The position numbers and the translations under genes are program-made. The notes beneath the pieces are model-generated. The model had not been told where the DNA came from. It made no database searches and was given only the letters and a program-made list of their open reading frames with translations. Positions 9,422 through 16,590 of a stretch of DNA of 64,000 bases are shown here, in pieces (position 1 is the first letter of the stretch; each line of letters starts with the position of its first letter). The DNA comes from Tsukamurella tyrosinosolvens. GTDB lineage: Bacteria; Actinomycetota; Actinomycetes; Mycobacteriales; Mycobacteriaceae. The stretch is from contig NZ_FNSA01000003.1 of NCBI RefSeq assembly GCF_900104775.1, positions 4,588,001 through 4,652,000 on the forward strand. The letters run 5' to 3'.

Positions 9422-9643
9422 ATGCCATCACCGCCCACTACCGGGCCCCGCCACCTGCGCGGATTCAGCAACGTCCACGCCTACCTGCGCGACACGCTCG
9501 GTATGCCCGTCGGCCTTCGTGCGATCAAGCGGGCCACCCACGAGGGCGAGTTGCCCCACCTGGAGATCGCGGGCCGCCACTACTTCGCCCCGGAGGACAT
9601 CGACGATTGGGTCGCGTCCCTGAAGGTCCGGGGCGCACGATGA
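9422..9643 (+). CDS. Small HTH protein, excisionase/AlpA-like
   Basis: 73 residues with a MerR/AlpA-type helix-turn-helix: GLRAIKRATHEGELPHLEIA followed by GRHYFAPEDIDDWV, the wing-plus-helix pattern of phage excisionases and AlpA regulators. In integrative elements this type either directs excision (Xis) or activates the satellite excision/replication genes. The ATG at 9422 has GGAG just upstream. It is the first gene after the integrase and overlaps the next ORF by ATGA (9640-9643), so it heads the early operon. No separate repressor of the CI type was found in the element. Role as Xis versus activator cannot be decided from sequence. Confidence 0.75.
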   Translation: MPSPPTTGPRHLRGFSNVHAYLRDTLGMPVGLRAIKRATHEGELPHLEIAGRHYFAPEDIDDWVASLKVRGAR

Positions 9644-9783
9644 CCCGGGACGAGATCCGCGCGGCCGGTGCGAGGGCGGCCGAGGGCGCGCCGCCGCTCT
9701 CGCCCGAGCAGCGGGCCCTCATCCGCGCAGCTTTCGCCGCGCGGCCGGTGTGCCAGCCGACCTCACGGAGGGCCGCCGCGTGA
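9640..9783 (+). CDS. 47-aa actinophage-type small protein
   Basis: Starts in the ATGA overlap with the HTH gene and ends in a GTGA overlap with the next ORF. The sequence contains LSPEQRALIRAAFA, a short alpha-helical stretch common in tiny early-region ORFs of actinobacterial prophages. No catalytic motif, no membrane segment. The evidence for coding is the translational coupling on both sides and the composition matching its neighbours; function unknown. Confidence 0.6.
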   Translation: MTRDEIRAAGARAAEGAPPLSPEQRALIRAAFAARPVCQPTSRRAAA

Positions 9784-10064
9784 GCCACAACCACGACACC
9801 GACATCCTTCCTGTCGTCAACCTCACGCCGGTGGGCCTCATCGAGGCCAGCTTCGGCGACCAGGTGATGACGCTGGACACCGAGGCCGCGCGGTCGCTCG
9901 CGGTGAACTTGCTCTCCCTCGTCGGCGTGCGGCTCACCGCCGATCCACCGTCCGGCGTGCCGTCGGCGATCGTGTTCCCGGCCCTGCTCGCGCAGGTCGC
10001 GGACGCCGCCGGGCAATGGCGAGACCTGCTCGCCGACGAGCCGGGCGCCGCACCGGCCCCGTAA
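9780..10064 (+). CDS. Hypothetical early-region protein
   Basis: 94 residues from a GTG start that overlaps the preceding stop (GTGA at 9780-9783). It is acidic and hydrophobic in patches (VVNLTPVGLIEASFGDQVMTL), with a helix-rich C-terminus (VFPALLAQVADAAGQWRDLL) and a Pro/Ala tail. No signal peptide, membrane segment or enzyme motif is visible. Coupled translation with the two ORFs upstream suggests one early operon. I do not recognise a function. The stop at 10064 is followed by two hairpins before the next ORF. Confidence 0.6.
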   Translation: MSHNHDTDILPVVNLTPVGLIEASFGDQVMTLDTEAARSLAVNLLSLVGVRLTADPPSGVPSAIVFPALLAQVADAAGQWRDLLADEPGAAPAP

Positions 10065-10079
10065 CCACCTGATTCACAC

Positions 10080-10131
10080 CCCGCCTCGCCGAGGCGGGCC
10101 CGGGGAGGACCAGCCCGAAACGGGAGTCCTC
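10080..10131 (+). promoter_or_regulatory. Two hairpins in the leader of the 54-aa ORF
   Basis: Hairpin 1 (10080-10098) has arms CCCGCCTC/GAGGCGGG with a 3-nt loop. Hairpin 2 pairs GAGGAC (10105-10110) with GTCCTC (10126-10131), with CCCG/CGGG inside it, and ends 1 nt before the ATG at 10133. The only SD-like sequences (GGGGAGG, CGGGAG) lie in or next to the second stem, so it may control translation. Confidence 0.5.
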
Positions 10132-10132
10132 A

Positions 10133-10297
10133 ATGCACCACCACAGCACCACCACCGACGAGATCCACGCGGCCCAGATCCGCGTCCGCATGGCCTGCTG
10201 CTGCCGCGAGCAGCCGCACCCGGCCGACGTCGAGTTCCTGAAGGCCCACGGCGCGCTCACCGACGAGCTCGCCGAGATGATCTCGTTCGTCCCCTGA
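10133..10297 (+). CDS. 54-aa Cys/His-containing protein
   Basis: Begins MHHHSTTTDEIHAAQIRVRM and carries a CCC triplet followed by REQPHP, then an acidic helix to the end (EFLKAHGALTDELAEMISF). The clustered His and Cys residues could bind metal but form no known finger. The ATG directly follows a stable hairpin containing the SD-like bases. It precedes the 304-aa ORF by 26 nt with an AAGGA-type site between them. Function unknown; coding status is supported by codon composition and position in the operon. Confidence 0.6.
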   Translation: MHHHSTTTDEIHAAQIRVRMACCCREQPHPADVEFLKAHGALTDELAEMISFVP

Positions 10298-10323
10298 AAC
10301 ACCAGCTAGAGAAGGACATTCAC

Positions 10324-11238
10324 ATGACCATGAAGATCACGACCACCCCCGGCACCGGCGGCCCCGTTGACCCGATGGCGCCGCCCGCGAGTCTCGATTA
10401 CGAGCCCGGCACCATGCCGGAGCACTTCGCGAGCAAGGAGAGCCGCGACCGGAACGCCAGGATCGAGCGGCAGAACCAGGACGCCCGCACCGCGAAGATC
10501 GCGCAGGAGACGAACTTCAGCGCGCAGGCCGCGCAGGCCCAACGACCGCCCACGCGCCCGCACCTGAAGGCCGTGGCCTCCGGCCGGGTCGCGGAGCTCT
10601 GGGAGCCGATCAGGGCCCGCGAGGTGGGCGCGTTCTCCCGCGTCCGCTCCCGCCTCGACGGGACCCGCGAGGCCGGGCAGACCCGCGAGGCGATCCTCAC
10701 CGCCGCGCTGGAGAGCGGCCGCAAGAGGGAGGCGATCCCGGAGGATCTCGGCGAGCAGCTCGCGCGGGTCGAGCAGCGGGACGCGCTCACGGAGGCCAAC
10801 CGCGCGGGCCTCCAGCTCGCGGGGAGCATGGTCGCCGACCGACTCACCCGCCTCGCGCAGGACCAGAAGCGCGACCTGTTCGCCGCCGTGCAGGCTGACC
10901 TGCGCGAGGTCGTCGCCCAGGCTCACCAGCTCGCCCGCGCGCTGGAAGGGATCACCGACGCGGAGACCGCGATCCGCCGGGGCGAGTCGGCCGTCATCGC
11001 GTGGGGTGCCCGCGAGGGCCTCCGGGAGCGGTTCCTCACCGTCGCGGCGTCCGCCCGGTTCGTGCACCGGGCCTGCGCCGACGGCTTCCAGTACGTGCTG
11101 GCCGGTGGCTCCCCCGACCAGCTCGGCAAGGCGGGCCTCGATACGGAGCGGATCTCGTCGACCTGGGAGCTGCTCGATCAGTGGATCGAGGACCTCAACG
11201 CCACCGACGCGGCGACGGACTTGCTGGTCGGCCGGTAA
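10324..11238 (+). CDS. Hypothetical 304-aa alpha-helical element protein
   Basis: Predominantly helical, charged protein with long Arg/Glu/Ala-rich stretches (residues about 30-60 and 80-210) that could form coiled coils, no membrane segment and no recognisable catalytic motif. The ATG at 10324 has GAAGGAC 9 nt upstream. It lies between the small early ORFs and the replication gene, where phages and satellites often carry unique regulators or recombination accessories. I do not recognise a family. Base composition does not differ from its neighbours. Confidence 0.65.
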   Translation: MTMKITTTPGTGGPVDPMAPPASLDYEPGTMPEHFASKESRDRNARIERQNQDARTAKIAQETNFSAQAAQAQRPPTRPHLKAVASGRVAELWEPIRAREVGAFSRVRSRLDGTREAGQTREAILTAALESGRKREAIPEDLGEQLARVEQRDALTEANRAGLQLAGSMVADRLTRLAQDQKRDLFAAVQADLREVVAQAHQLARALEGITDAETAIRRGESAVIAWGAREGLRERFLTVAASARFVHRACADGFQYVLAGGSPDQLGKAGLDTERISSTWELLDQWIEDLNATDAATDLLVGR

Positions 11239-11263
11239 CACCACTCACAGAACGGAGAAACAC

Positions 11264-11572
11264 ATGAGCAACAACGGTTTCGGCAAGTACCTGAGCGGCG
11301 AGCAGACCGACGCGCAGCGCCGCGCCACGCCCGGCTACAAGCGCGGCGTGGGCCGGTACCTCGACCCCACCACCACGGCCGCGAACGAGAAGCGGGAACA
11401 GCTCGCCCAGCTCCGGCGCCAGCGCATTCGCGAGTCGATCGACGCGGGCACGGTCCGATACGAGGGCGAGGCGTGGGGCAGCAAGAACGGCGCGCCGATC
11501 GACCCGCTCACCGGCGACGAGGCCGCGATCGAGAAGGCGTGGCGCGACGAGTTCGGCGGGGATGCCTCGTGA
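11264..11572 (+). CDS. Hypothetical 102-aa protein
   Basis: Starts with ATG 11264 after ACGGAG and ends in a GTGA overlap with the following ORF. The first third is Gly/Tyr-rich (GFGKYLSGEQ..GYKRGVGRYLDP, two GxGxYL-like repeats), the middle is a basic helix (NEKREQLAQLRRQRIRESID), and the end is acidic. It has no membrane segment or enzyme motif. The duplicated GxxxYL pattern is visible directly. Function unknown; probably co-translated with the 65-aa protein next. Confidence 0.6.
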   Translation: MSNNGFGKYLSGEQTDAQRRATPGYKRGVGRYLDPTTTAANEKREQLAQLRRQRIRESIDAGTVRYEGEAWGSKNGAPIDPLTGDEAAIEKAWRDEFGGDAS

Positions 11573-11766
11573 TTACCACGGCGACGTGCGCGAGGTGCTT
11601 CGCGCCGGTCGGCGGGCGGGTGTGGGTCGAGACCCGGCCCGACGGGGTCGCCCACTGGTCGAGCCGGTGCTCGCGCATCGTCGGCGAGATCGCCGAGGAC
11701 GTCGTCCTCGCGTTCGTGACGCCCGAGCGGGACGTTCCGATTGGCGTCAATCAGCAAGTGGCGTAA
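11569..11766 (+). CDS. 65-aa protein with CxxC motif
   Basis: Begins at GTG 11569 inside the stop of the preceding ORF. An N-terminal CARC motif and a later WSSRCSRI give three cysteines that could form part of a zinc knuckle, followed by a hydrophobic acidic helix. Short Zn-binding proteins of this kind are frequent in actinophage early regions, but no specific family is recognised. It is the last gene of the early operon; the primase promoter region begins right after its stop. Confidence 0.55.
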   Translation: MITTATCARCFAPVGGRVWVETRPDGVAHWSSRCSRIVGEIAEDVVLAFVTPERDVPIGVNQQVA

Positions 11767-11770
11767 CAGT

Positions 11771-11805
11771 ATTCGAGTCTTCGTTCGAAGATTCGATGCT
11801 ATGGT
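11771..11805 (+). promoter_or_regulatory. Putative promoter/operator of the replication gene
   Basis: TGCTATGGT (11797-11805) looks like an extended -10. Directly upstream is the inverted repeat TCTTCGTTCGAAGA (11778-11791), nested between two ATTCGA copies (11771-11776 and 11791-11796). A regulator binding there would occlude the polymerase. The assignment rests on pattern alone. Confidence 0.45.
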
Positions 11806-11845
11806 GACGGTGTCGCGCGGGTAGCTCCGCGAGCACCAACAACGA

Positions 11846-11904
11846 GAGCCAGCCGTCCCGGCCAGCTACGGCGGCCTTGCCTGGGGAGGCGGGATGGTTG
11901 GCTC
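11846..11904 (+). promoter_or_regulatory. Long structured leader upstream of the replication gene
   Basis: GAGCCAGCCGTCCCG (11846-11860) pairs with CGGGATGGTTGGCTC (11890-11904): 15 bp with two G-U pairs, enclosing a further CCAG/CTGG pairing and a GGGGAGG. It ends 21 nt before the primase ATG and would be transcribed from the promoter just upstream. Confidence 0.55.
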
Positions 11905-11925
11905 GACTCACAGAGGCGAAACCGC

Positions 11926-14787
11926 ATGTCAGACCACGAAAACAGCCCCACCGCTGCGAGCGATGAGGCTGAGTCCGAGCTTTTTTTGGCGACCAACAAC
12001 GGGAAACCCAGTCCCGAGAGTACCACGCGCGCACAGGATGCGGCGAGCATCTATGTCGACCGAGGATGGACCTCGCCGCTTCCGCTTCCGCAGGGCCGCA
12101 AGGCGACTCCCCCGGACGACACCACCGGCAATAAGCCGTACCCCACCCGCGAAGGGCTCGGCGCGCTCTGGGCCGACGCGGACGAGCGGGACAACCTCGC
12201 GCTGAGGATGCCCGTCGCCGACATCCACGGAGTGCCACACGAGGTCATCGGCGTTGACGTCGACCACTACGACGCGAAGACCGGCGCCGACACCCTCCGC
12301 GAGCTCGTGGCGAAGTGGGGGCCGCTGCCCGACACGTACATGTCCACCTCGCGCGACCCCGCGACCGGTAGCGGCATCCGGTTCTTCCTCGTCCCGGCCG
12401 GGAAGAAGTGGGTCGGCAAGCCCGGCCCCGACATCGAGATCATCCAGCGGACCCACCGCTACGCCGTCGCGTGGCCGTCGGTCGTGACCTGGGACAAGGG
12501 CCCCGTCGAGCCGCCGAGGGTCTATCAGTGGTACGCGCCCGACGGCTCCCCGTGCGATCCGCCGCCCGTCGCCGCCCTCGCGGTGCTGCCCGAGGAGTGG
12601 CAGGACGGCCTGCGCAAGGGTGACGCCGTCGCGGCGCTCGACGTGGTCGAGTTCGCCGATGACACGGCCGCGCTGGAGTGGCTGGAGGCCACCGTGCACG
12701 GATTCCGCGAGCCGATGACGCCCGTGCTCGACAGCGTGGTGCGCAAGCTCTCCGACAACGTGATCGGCGGCGCGTACGACGCGATGATCCTCGCCGTGCA
12801 CGAGATCGTGCGTCTCGGCGCGGAGGGCCACGAGGGGACCGGCCTTGCTCTGGAGCAGGCCCGCCGGATCTACTTCGAGGAGGTGCTCGGCGCCAACGAC
12901 GGGGAGGCCCGGCGCGACACGACGACGGCCGAGGGCGAGTGGCATCGTTCGCTCACAGACGACATCGAGAAGCTCCGCGCGGAGCTGGACAACGGCCTCC
13001 GGCAGCTCTCCCCTATCGGCCTCGACGCCCAGAGCTTCGAGGTTGATCCGCGCGTGTTTCTTGACCATCTCCAGACGATCCGCGCTAGGCGGGAGGACCT
13101 GATGAACACCGACACCGAGGGCCCCAGCCATGTCGACGGCACCGTCGGGGCGTCCGAGTCCGACCTCGCGGAGATCTTCGCGGACGCCTACAGCGACCGG
13201 TTGCGCTGGCTCACCGACACCGAGCAGTGGGCCGAGTACGACGACACCGCGCAGGCGTGGACGCTCGGCGTCCCGCATCCGAGGGTGCGCGCGCTCTGGC
13301 ACGAGCTGCGCAAGTCCCGGACCCTCACGTGTCTCAGCGGCGACGGCGCCGTGATCCCGGTCCCGGGGTCCCTCGCGACTGCTAAGCACGTCATCGAGTC
13401 CGCGCAGGAGAAGGCCGCCCTTGCATCGTCGCTCCGCGATTTCGACAACCTTCCCGAGAACGAGTGGCCTTGCGCGAACGGCATTCTCGACACCGTGACA
13501 CGCTCCCTTCGCCCGTACACTGCGGCCGACCTGGTGACCAAGCGGTTCGCCGTCGACTTCGTCGCGGGTGCGACAGCGCCGAGCATCGAGGCGTGGATGT
13601 CCGGGGCGATGGCGCCGAGGAACGACGACGGCACGCCCGACCTCGCGCGGGGACAGCAGTACGCCCGCTTCGTGCGCCGGTTCCACGTCGCCTCGCAGGT
13701 ACCGGCGGTGTGCTCGACGGTGCAACGATCGCTCGCGATGCACGGGCCCGCCGGGTCCGGCAAGGGCACCTTTGGCCTTGATCTGCCGCGCGCTGTTTTC
13801 GGCCCTGTGCTCGTGGTCGAGATGCAGCGCGGCTACTTCGAGAAGAAGAGTGCCGCCGGGAAGCACCGGGGCAACCTCGCGCACTACATGGAGGGCGCCG
13901 GGCTTGCCGTCGTGGACGAGAGCCTGGGACACGACGCGATGGTTGATACCGACTTCTACAAGGGCTTTGTCGGCTCTGCGGAGATGGACGTCGAGCCGAA
14001 GGGCGGGAAGCCGCGCAAGGCCCCTCGCCCGCTGGTCACGTTCATGACCAACGACGACGACCTCAATTTCGGCAAGCAGGACTCCGGTGTCCGGAGGCGC
14101 GTCGTCGCGGTCGAGCTCCCGTGGGGCTACGACTTCCGGGTCAGTGGGGGCGCAGGCGCGGCCGACGCCGACACGTCCGGCAAGTTCAACGCGCTGTTCG
14201 CGAGCGAGGGGCCCGGCGTGCTGAATCTGTACCTCGACGCCCTCGACGAGGTCCGGGCCGGGATGCAGCTTGCCACCCCCGACCCGCTCCAGATTCCCGC
14301 TGAGCTGGCAGCGGCAACCGACGAGCTCTGGTCGCATTCGTCGTTCATCGGGCGGGCCCTTGCGCACTTCCGGCCGTTGGGCCCCGACGAGGTCGACGGG
14401 CCGATCCTGAGCCTCGCCGGTATCCACGCCTTCGTGCATGATCTCGCGGAGTGCGACGAGACCGGCGGCGCGCGGGCCGTCGGCGTGAAGAACGCGAACC
14501 AGCTCCGAGCGCAGATCCTCGCGCACTTCAGCAGGCACAGCGGCGTCCGCATCGACGACGTGCGCGGGAAGATCCCCGGCGGCGGCCGGAGCGTCCACAC
14601 GCGGGTCTATGGCCTCACGGCCGACGAGGACACCGGCGCCCGACGGATCGAGGCCGACGACGAGCCCACGCGGATCTCGACGGACCACCTGGAGCAGTGG
14701 CGCACCGACAACCCCCGCAAGGCCAAGCAGAAGGCCCAGCCCTCGCACAAGATCTTCGTCCCGGCCGTCAACCCCACCGAGAAGTAG
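11926..14787 (+). CDS. Prim-Pol primase/polymerase fused to SF3/D5-type helicase
   Basis: 953-residue replication protein. The N-terminal bifunctional primase-polymerase domain shows the catalytic VIGVDVDHYD (around 110-119), the STSRDPATGSGIRFF segment and PDIEIIQRTHRYAVAWPSVV. The C-terminal part is a D5/SF3-like helicase with Walker A GPAGSGKGT (about 607-615), Walker B GLAVVDES and a sensor motif FMTNDDD. Such fusions initiate and unwind at the origin of phages, plasmids and satellites. It is preceded by a structured leader and followed by a small ORF, a terminator and the repeat-rich region, which suggests that the origin lies there. It is the largest gene of the element and the only replication protein. 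Confidence 0.88.
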   Translation: MSDHENSPTAASDEAESELFLATNNGKPSPESTTRAQDAASIYVDRGWTSPLPLPQGRKATPPDDTTGNKPYPTREGLGALWADADERDNLALRMPVADIHGVPHEVIGVDVDHYDAKTGADTLRELVAKWGPLPDTYMSTSRDPATGSGIRFFLVPAGKKWVGKPGPDIEIIQRTHRYAVAWPSVVTWDKGPVEPPRVYQWYAPDGSPCDPPPVAALAVLPEEWQDGLRKGDAVAALDVVEFADDTAALEWLEATVHGFREPMTPVLDSVVRKLSDNVIGGAYDAMILAVHEIVRLGAEGHEGTGLALEQARRIYFEEVLGANDGEARRDTTTAEGEWHRSLTDDIEKLRAELDNGLRQLSPIGLDAQSFEVDPRVFLDHLQTIRARREDLMNTDTEGPSHVDGTVGASESDLAEIFADAYSDRLRWLTDTEQWAEYDDTAQAWTLGVPHPRVRALWHELRKSRTLTCLSGDGAVIPVPGSLATAKHVIESAQEKAALASSLRDFDNLPENEWPCANGILDTVTRSLRPYTAADLVTKRFAVDFVAGATAPSIEAWMSGAMAPRNDDGTPDLARGQQYARFVRRFHVASQVPAVCSTVQRSLAMHGPAGSGKGTFGLDLPRAVFGPVLVVEMQRGYFEKKSAAGKHRGNLAHYMEGAGLAVVDESLGHDAMVDTDFYKGFVGSAEMDVEPKGGKPRKAPRPLVTFMTNDDDLNFGKQDSGVRRRVVAVELPWGYDFRVSGGAGAADADTSGKFNALFASEGPGVLNLYLDALDEVRAGMQLATPDPLQIPAELAAATDELWSHSSFIGRALAHFRPLGPDEVDGPILSLAGIHAFVHDLAECDETGGARAVGVKNANQLRAQILAHFSRHSGVRIDDVRGKIPGGGRSVHTRVYGLTADEDTGARRIEADDEPTRISTDHLEQWRTDNPRKAKQKAQPSHKIFVPAVNPTEK

Positions 14788-14798
14788 GAGAAACCCAC

Positions 14799-15191
14799 AT
14801 GTCCCTCACCATCGACCGCGATTCCGGACTTGTCGTCGTGTACCTCACGAACGCCGAGAGCAGCACCAAGCCCAGAGTCGTGCAGACGCCAGTGATCGGC
14901 TGGGCCCCCAGACGAAACGAGCACGGCGACTTCGCCGGTGCGACCCCGGTCTATTACGACTACGACGAGTGCGAGATCCGGCCCGCTGACTCCCGCTACG
15001 TCGAGCACATGCACGTTGTGACGCCGGACCTGGTGGACGCCGCCGAGGCGCAGCTACTGGAGCTTCACGCTGACGTCCACCGGCAGCTCGCGGCGATCTA
15101 CGACAAGTACGCGGACGACGAGAGCCTCGCGGACGCGGACGCTCGTGCGACCGATCGCCTAGATCGTCGGCTCGGAATCCCCGTGTACTGA
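14799..15191 (+). CDS. Hypothetical protein downstream of the primase
   Basis: 130 residues starting 11 nt after the primase stop with AGGAG at a good distance. The N-terminal half is beta-rich (LTIDRDSGLVVVYLTNAE, then PVYYDYDECEIRPAD) and the C-terminal half is an acidic coiled helix (AEAQLLELHADVHRQLAAIYDKYADDESLADADA). No catalytic or DNA-binding motif is seen. It is the last gene before a strong terminator, so it belongs to the replication operon. A role as a replication accessory is inferred only from that position. Confidence 0.65.
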   Translation: MSLTIDRDSGLVVVYLTNAESSTKPRVVQTPVIGWAPRRNEHGDFAGATPVYYDYDECEIRPADSRYVEHMHVVTPDLVDAAEAQLLELHADVHRQLAAIYDKYADDESLADADARATDRLDRRLGIPVY

Positions 15192-15204
15192 CCCGCTCGA
15201 TCCG

Positions 15205-15233
15205 CAACCCCGTACCGCTCCGGTGCGGGGTTG
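15205..15233 (+). terminator. Terminator closing the replication operon
   Basis: CAACCCCGTACC (15205-15216) pairs with GGTGCGGGGTTG (15222-15233), 12 bp with one G-U pair and a 5-nt loop, 13 nt after the stop of the preceding ORF. A short T-containing tract (gcttcgtg) follows. Confidence 0.8.
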
Positions 15234-15261
15234 CTTCGTGTCCGGGGCACAGCACGGGGGC

Positions 15262-15608
15262 AGGGGTCTGCACGCGCACGAGGACATGAGGCGGCACGGG
15301 CACAGGAGGGGTCTGCACACAGGAGGGGCCTATGTGCGGTACGGGTGTAGCCGGGTGCATGTCAGTGTTGGCGTGAATGGTGTGTGAGATAGCAATAGGG
15401 GTTAGCGTGAACACGCACATAGGGGTCCCTAATAACCCAGGGGTCTAGAGCTGGTATCACCAGGAACAGGTGAGTGGTGATACCAGATGCCCAACATATC
15501 ACCGCAGGTCAGAGCGTTATCGGCCCTCGTTTGGTATCAGGTATCAGCTCGACCCCTATTCTCCCCTCAACGCAGGGGTCCAAACGGACATAGTGGACAT
15601 GAGGGGTT
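15262..15608. repeat. AGGGGTC repeat array
   Basis: Nine copies or near copies of AGGGGTC occur at 15262, 15307, 15324 (AGGGGCC), 15397 (AGGGGTT), 15421, 15439, 15574 and 15602 (AGGGGTT) on the plus strand and 15551-15557 inverted. The spacing is irregular. No gene overlaps. They intermingle with the TGATACCA family, and the pair of arrays is the strongest candidate origin/iteron region of the element. Confidence 0.7.
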
Positions 15609-15775
15609 GTGTTGACCATGTCCGATTCCAAGGGATTCCGTAAGAGCGACAAAACAGGTGATACCACTGATACCAAATGTGAGAGTTGACGTTATTTATG
15701 CAGTTCAAGAATGGTTTTTGAGTGGTATCACATCCCCGAATCGGTGGTGATACCTGGTATCAGGTGGTGATACCA
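15452..15775. repeat. TGATACCA/TGGTATCA repeat array (iteron or operator cluster)
   Basis: Eight exact 8-mers lie at 15452, 15478, 15532, 15659, 15668, 15723, 15755 and 15768, in both orientations, plus two one-mismatch copies (15539 and 15748). Two perfect 11-bp inverted arms CTGGTATCACC (15451-15461) and GGTGATACCAG (15476-15486) surround a 14-nt spacer, and the 11-mer recurs at 15766-15776. The stretch from about 15640 to 15730 is the most AT-rich part of the element. Fits replication iterons or a repressor/activator array. Confidence 0.8.
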
Positions 15776-15776
15776 G

Positions 15777-16297
15777 CACCAAGAGGGCAGCGCAGAGCCA
15801 GCACAAGAGCCCTATGCGCCATCGAGGGCCGCCAGACGGACACGGAGGCGCCGAAGGCGTGCCGATCGCTCAGCGTGGACGTGAGGGCGTGGCAGCACGC
15901 ACGCCAGCACGGAGGACGACGGACGAGCAGACACTCGGGGGGTGGGCCCCTCCCCCACGGCCACGAGGGAGCCCCCATCGTGCTGTCTGGAATGATTCGT
16001 TCACCTAACTAAATCCTTCGATACAGCAAGCCGGAGGGTCGAATACGCCCCTGGCCTGCGGTTTTACCGTCAGCGCCGGACGCGGGCGAGCCCGGAGCGG
16101 TCCACGGCGCGCGCCATCCACGGCCCCCAGTCGCGGGATAGAGCACGAGATCCGTTCCCGCGCAGTCGATTCCAGATCCGCCCTTCGCGGGCACCAGCGG
16201 GACGCCTCGCGGGGATCGCGCCCACGCCCTCCCAGAGCCGCCCAGCGCACAGCACACCGGCACAGGCACAGTCGGGGTTGACGCCAACCACTACATT
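15777..16297. other. Non-coding stretch between repeat array and toxin module
   Basis: About 520 bp without a convincing gene: short ORFs here lack ribosome sites and have atypical composition. It holds a G/C-rich self-complementary patch (GGGTGGGCCCC, about 15940-15950) and TTGACG at 16278-16283, a possible -35. Nothing else could be supported. Confidence 0.5.
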
Positions 16298-16315
16298 ACT
16301 CGCCGCGCGGCGAGT
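16298..16315. promoter_or_regulatory. Perfect palindrome upstream of the antitoxin-like gene
   Basis: ACTCGCCGCGCGGCGAGT is an 18-bp perfect palindrome ending 38 nt before the ATG at 16354, with TTGACG 14 bp upstream. Toxin-antitoxin operons are normally autoregulated at such a site; this could be the antitoxin operator. Confidence 0.6.
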
Positions 16316-16353
16316 AGGCTGGATGGACACCGCAGCACCGGGAAGGGGACCGC

Positions 16354-16578
16354 ATGAGCACGCAAGATCGGCGCGCCGCAGCACTGAAGCGGTTGTCTGC
16401 GCGCTACGGAGATCGCGGCACCGAGACCGATCTCGCGGGGGCTGCACTGGCCGACGTGGCCGCCAAGGTCCGCGAGCGCGGGGAGGTCTCCGAGGGCGAG
16501 GCCTTCGCCGTCGCCGCCGCCGAGACCAAGGCGATCCGGGACGAACGCCGTCACGGCGCCTACGCCCGGACCTGGTAG
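16354..16578 (+). CDS. Putative antitoxin of the PIN toxin
   Basis: 74-residue charged, helical protein (STQDRRAAALKRLSARYGDR, then KVRERGEVSEGEAFAVAAAETKAIRDERR) encoded 12 nt upstream of a PIN-domain gene. GAAGGGG precedes the ATG. Its size, composition and order (small helical protein first, PIN nuclease second) fit the antitoxin of a VapBC-like pair, and an 18-bp palindrome sits in its promoter. No classical ribbon-helix-helix or AbrB motif is visible, so its DNA-binding ability is uncertain. Identification depends on the neighbour. Confidence 0.6.
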   Translation: MSTQDRRAAALKRLSARYGDRGTETDLAGAALADVAAKVRERGEVSEGEAFAVAAAETKAIRDERRHGAYARTW

Positions 16579-16590
16579 GTCTCCCCTCCG

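Noticed and set aside
15262-15776. CRISPR array
   Set aside because: The repeats are 7-11 bp with irregular spacing and orientation and no cas genes lie near.
15722-16012. Open frame of 96 codons inside the repeat-rich region
   Set aside because: It starts inside TGGTATCA repeats, lacks a ribosome site and has no protein-like composition.
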